Shown: positions 5,838 to 6,942 of the stretch, piece after piece
Layout: the number at the start of each line of letters is the position of its first letter
Numbering within the stretch: the stretch's first letter is position 1
Origin: CAZBPZ01 sp964493955
GTDB lineage: Bacteria; Chloroflexota; Dehalococcoidia; Dehalococcoidales; Fen-1064
Reading direction: 5' to 3'
Length of the DNA: 6,942 nt
Assembly (NCBI GenBank): GCA_964493955.1
Contig: CAZBPZ010000079.1
Span: 1 to 6,942 of the forward strand
Notes under the pieces: generated by a model
What the model saw: only the letters and a program-made list of their open reading frames with translations
Told to the model about the DNA's origin: nothing
Database searches by the model: none
Program-made: the position numbers and the translations under genes

Positions 5838-6839
5838 ATGGGTAGCATGGTACCGCGCAGCCGCCTGCTGATAGTGGCCTATGCCCTGGTCATCGTTGTC
5901 GGCATCGGCATCGCCGGCTACATGGTAATTGAGGGCTGGTCATTCCTTGATGCCGTCTATATGACGGTTGTCACTCTCAGCACGGTTGGCTACCGGGAAG
6001 TGCATGTGCTTTCCAGTGCCGGGCGGGTCTTCAGTATCTTCCTGATTGTGGCCGGCGTGGGCATTATGCTCTACACCATGACCACGATTGTCCAGTACAT
6101 CTTTGAGGTCCGGATAGGGAGTCTCTGGGGGAGGCGACGTATGCAGGACAAGATCAGTAAGCTGAGGAATCACGTTATTCTCTGTGGCTACGGCCTGGTG
6201 GGCCGCGAGGTTGCCCGCGTTTTCGGGGCCGAGGGGGTGCCGTTCGTGATAATTGACCAGGACCCGCAGGCGGTGGCACTGGCAATCGAGGCCGGCTACC
6301 TGGTGCTATCAGGAGATGCCACCGTTGATGATACTCTTGAGAGTGCTGGCATTACTCAGGCGCGTGCCCTGGTAGCCGCCCTGGGCAGCGACGCTGATAA
6401 TGTCTATGTAACCCTGACCGCCCGGGAGAAACGGCCCGACCTTTTCATCGTGGCACGGGCCTCCAGCAGCGAGTCGGAGCGCAAGCTCTTGCGTGCCGGT
6501 GCCAACCGCACGATGTCACCCTACGGTGTCGGCGGGCGGCGCCTGGCACTGCTGACACTGCGGCCGGTGGTGGTGGATTTCGTGGATACCACCATGTCCA
6601 GCCTGGGGGGTGAGCTGATGCTGGAGAACATCCACATCTCGGCTGATTCCCCCATCGTCGGGAAGACAATCGGGGAAAGCCGGCGCCAGGCCGGCGGAGC
6701 GACGATTCTGGCCATCAAGAAGGGCAACGGGCGCCTGCTGGCAAATCCTCCCCATGACACCCGGCTTGATGTGGATGACCAGATTGTGGTAATCGGGACG
6801 CGGGGCCAGCTGCGCGTGCTTGAAGGCTCTGTCCAGTAG
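5838..6839 (+). CDS. Two-TM potassium channel fused to RCK (TrkA-N/TrkA-C) domain
   Basis: This 333-residue membrane protein has the layout of MthK-like potassium channels. TM1 spans about 8-30, the pore helix 36-48, the filter 49-53 and TM2 62-88. A cytosolic RCK domain starts at VILCGYGLVG (113-122, the GxGxxG Rossmann motif), with Asp140 in VIIDQDP at the end of the second strand, and SGDAT at 158-162. A TrkA-C domain covers about 250-333 (SPIVGKTIGE at 271-280, DDQIVVIGT at 313-321). It should conduct K+ across the inner membrane under ligand control by the RCK domain. The filter reads TVGYR: Arg53 (CGG) replaces the second Gly of TVGYG, so selectivity or conduction may differ. Similar GYR/GFR variants seem to recur among bacterial homologs, from memory. 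GAGG 11 bases upstream supports ATG 5838 over ATG 5847. It has its own promoter. Confidence 0.9.
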   Translation: MGSMVPRSRLLIVAYALVIVVGIGIAGYMVIEGWSFLDAVYMTVVTLSTVGYREVHVLSSAGRVFSIFLIVAGVGIMLYTMTTIVQYIFEVRIGSLWGRRRMQDKISKLRNHVILCGYGLVGREVARVFGAEGVPFVIIDQDPQAVALAIEAGYLVLSGDATVDDTLESAGITQARALVAALGSDADNVYVTLTAREKRPDLFIVARASSSESERKLLRAGANRTMSPYGVGGRRLALLTLRPVVVDFVDTTMSSLGGELMLENIHISADSPIVGKTIGESRRQAGGATILAIKKGNGRLLANPPHDTRLDVDDQIVVIGTRGQLRVLEGSVQ

Positions 6840-6840
6840 T

Positions 6841-6869
6841 TTGACCGGCCGGCAGCCCACCGGTATACT
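6841..6869 (+). promoter_or_regulatory. Sigma-70 promoter of the tRNA gene
   Basis: TTGACC (6841-6846) and TATACT (6864-6869) are separated by exactly 17 bases, each one mismatch from consensus. The -35 begins two bases after the channel stop codon. The expected transcription start near 6876 lies about a dozen bases before the mature tRNA 5' end. Confidence 0.75.
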
Positions 6870-6887
6870 TGTCCTGAGAGTGCTCCC

Positions 6888-6942
6888 GGGCTCGTAGCTC
6901 AGCGGCAGAGCGGTCGGCTCATAACCGATTGGTCGTAGGTTC
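6888..6942 (+). tRNA. tRNA with CAT anticodon, probably elongator Met (3' end outside window)
   Basis: The cloverleaf can be traced: acceptor strand GGGCTCG (6888-6894), TA at positions 8-9, D stem GCTC/GAGC (6897-6900 and 6908-6911) with a seven-base loop containing GG, anticodon stem GTCGG/CCGAT (6913-6917 and 6925-6929, one G-T pair), loop CTCATAA with anticodon CAT at 6920-6922, variable loop TGGTC, then GTAGG-TTC where the window ends. The anticodon stem lacks the three G-C pairs of initiator tRNA, so this is elongator Met or the lysidine-modified Ile tRNA that also carries CAT in DNA. The missing 3' half prevents a firm choice; elongator Met is favoured by overall resemblance. Confidence 0.9.

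Noticed and set aside
6888..6942. Initiator tRNA-fMet
   Set aside because: The anticodon stem GTCGG/CCGAT lacks the three consecutive G-C pairs next to the loop that mark initiators.

Overview
The window is GC-rich bacterial DNA with dense genes and strong AAGGAGGT-type ribosome binding sites. Paired class III CoA-transferases next to a short MetE-like protein, plus an RCK-type channel, resemble anaerobic sediment or groundwater bacteria. Dehalococcoidia-like Chloroflexota is my best guess. It is inferred from gene style only; no marker gene settles it.

Layout. Positions 1-1302 are read on the minus strand: an extended SDR (NAD(P)-dependent reductase/epimerase, 229-1302), then after about 190 bases the first 13 codons of another gene (1-39). 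Positions 1303-2103 hold no intact gene. This stretch contains a palindrome just upstream of the SDR gene, the wreck of an IS3-family transposase (about 1461-1711, minus strand), an unassigned possible coding remnant (about 1751-2011), and an extended -10 promoter (2043-2051) facing right.

Positions 2104-5744 look like a three-gene plus-strand operon: two class III (CaiB/BaiF) CoA-transferase subunits (2104-3345 and 3372-4583, 26 bases apart) and a cobalamin-independent methionine synthase-like (core MetE-type) protein (4668-5744). By my manual alignment the second CoA-transferase keeps the catalytic Asp (D173) and the first has Tyr at that position (Y178). This suggests a heteromeric enzyme with one catalytic subunit, as in BbsEF-type transferases. 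The MetE-like protein keeps His-X-Cys and a distal Cys expected to bind zinc.

Positions 5754-6839 are a separate unit: a promoter, a leader with a perfect 9-bp hairpin, and a two-TM potassium channel fused to an RCK (TrkA-N/TrkA-C) domain. Its selectivity filter reads TVGYR instead of TVGYG. A near-consensus promoter begins two bases after its stop codon and drives a CAT-anticodon tRNA (6888 onward), cut by the window end.

The most interesting parts are the asymmetric CoA-transferase pair linked to a zinc methyltransferase-like protein, and the altered potassium filter. The substrate of the operon cannot be read from sequence. No defence system, CRISPR array or intact mobile element was seen.
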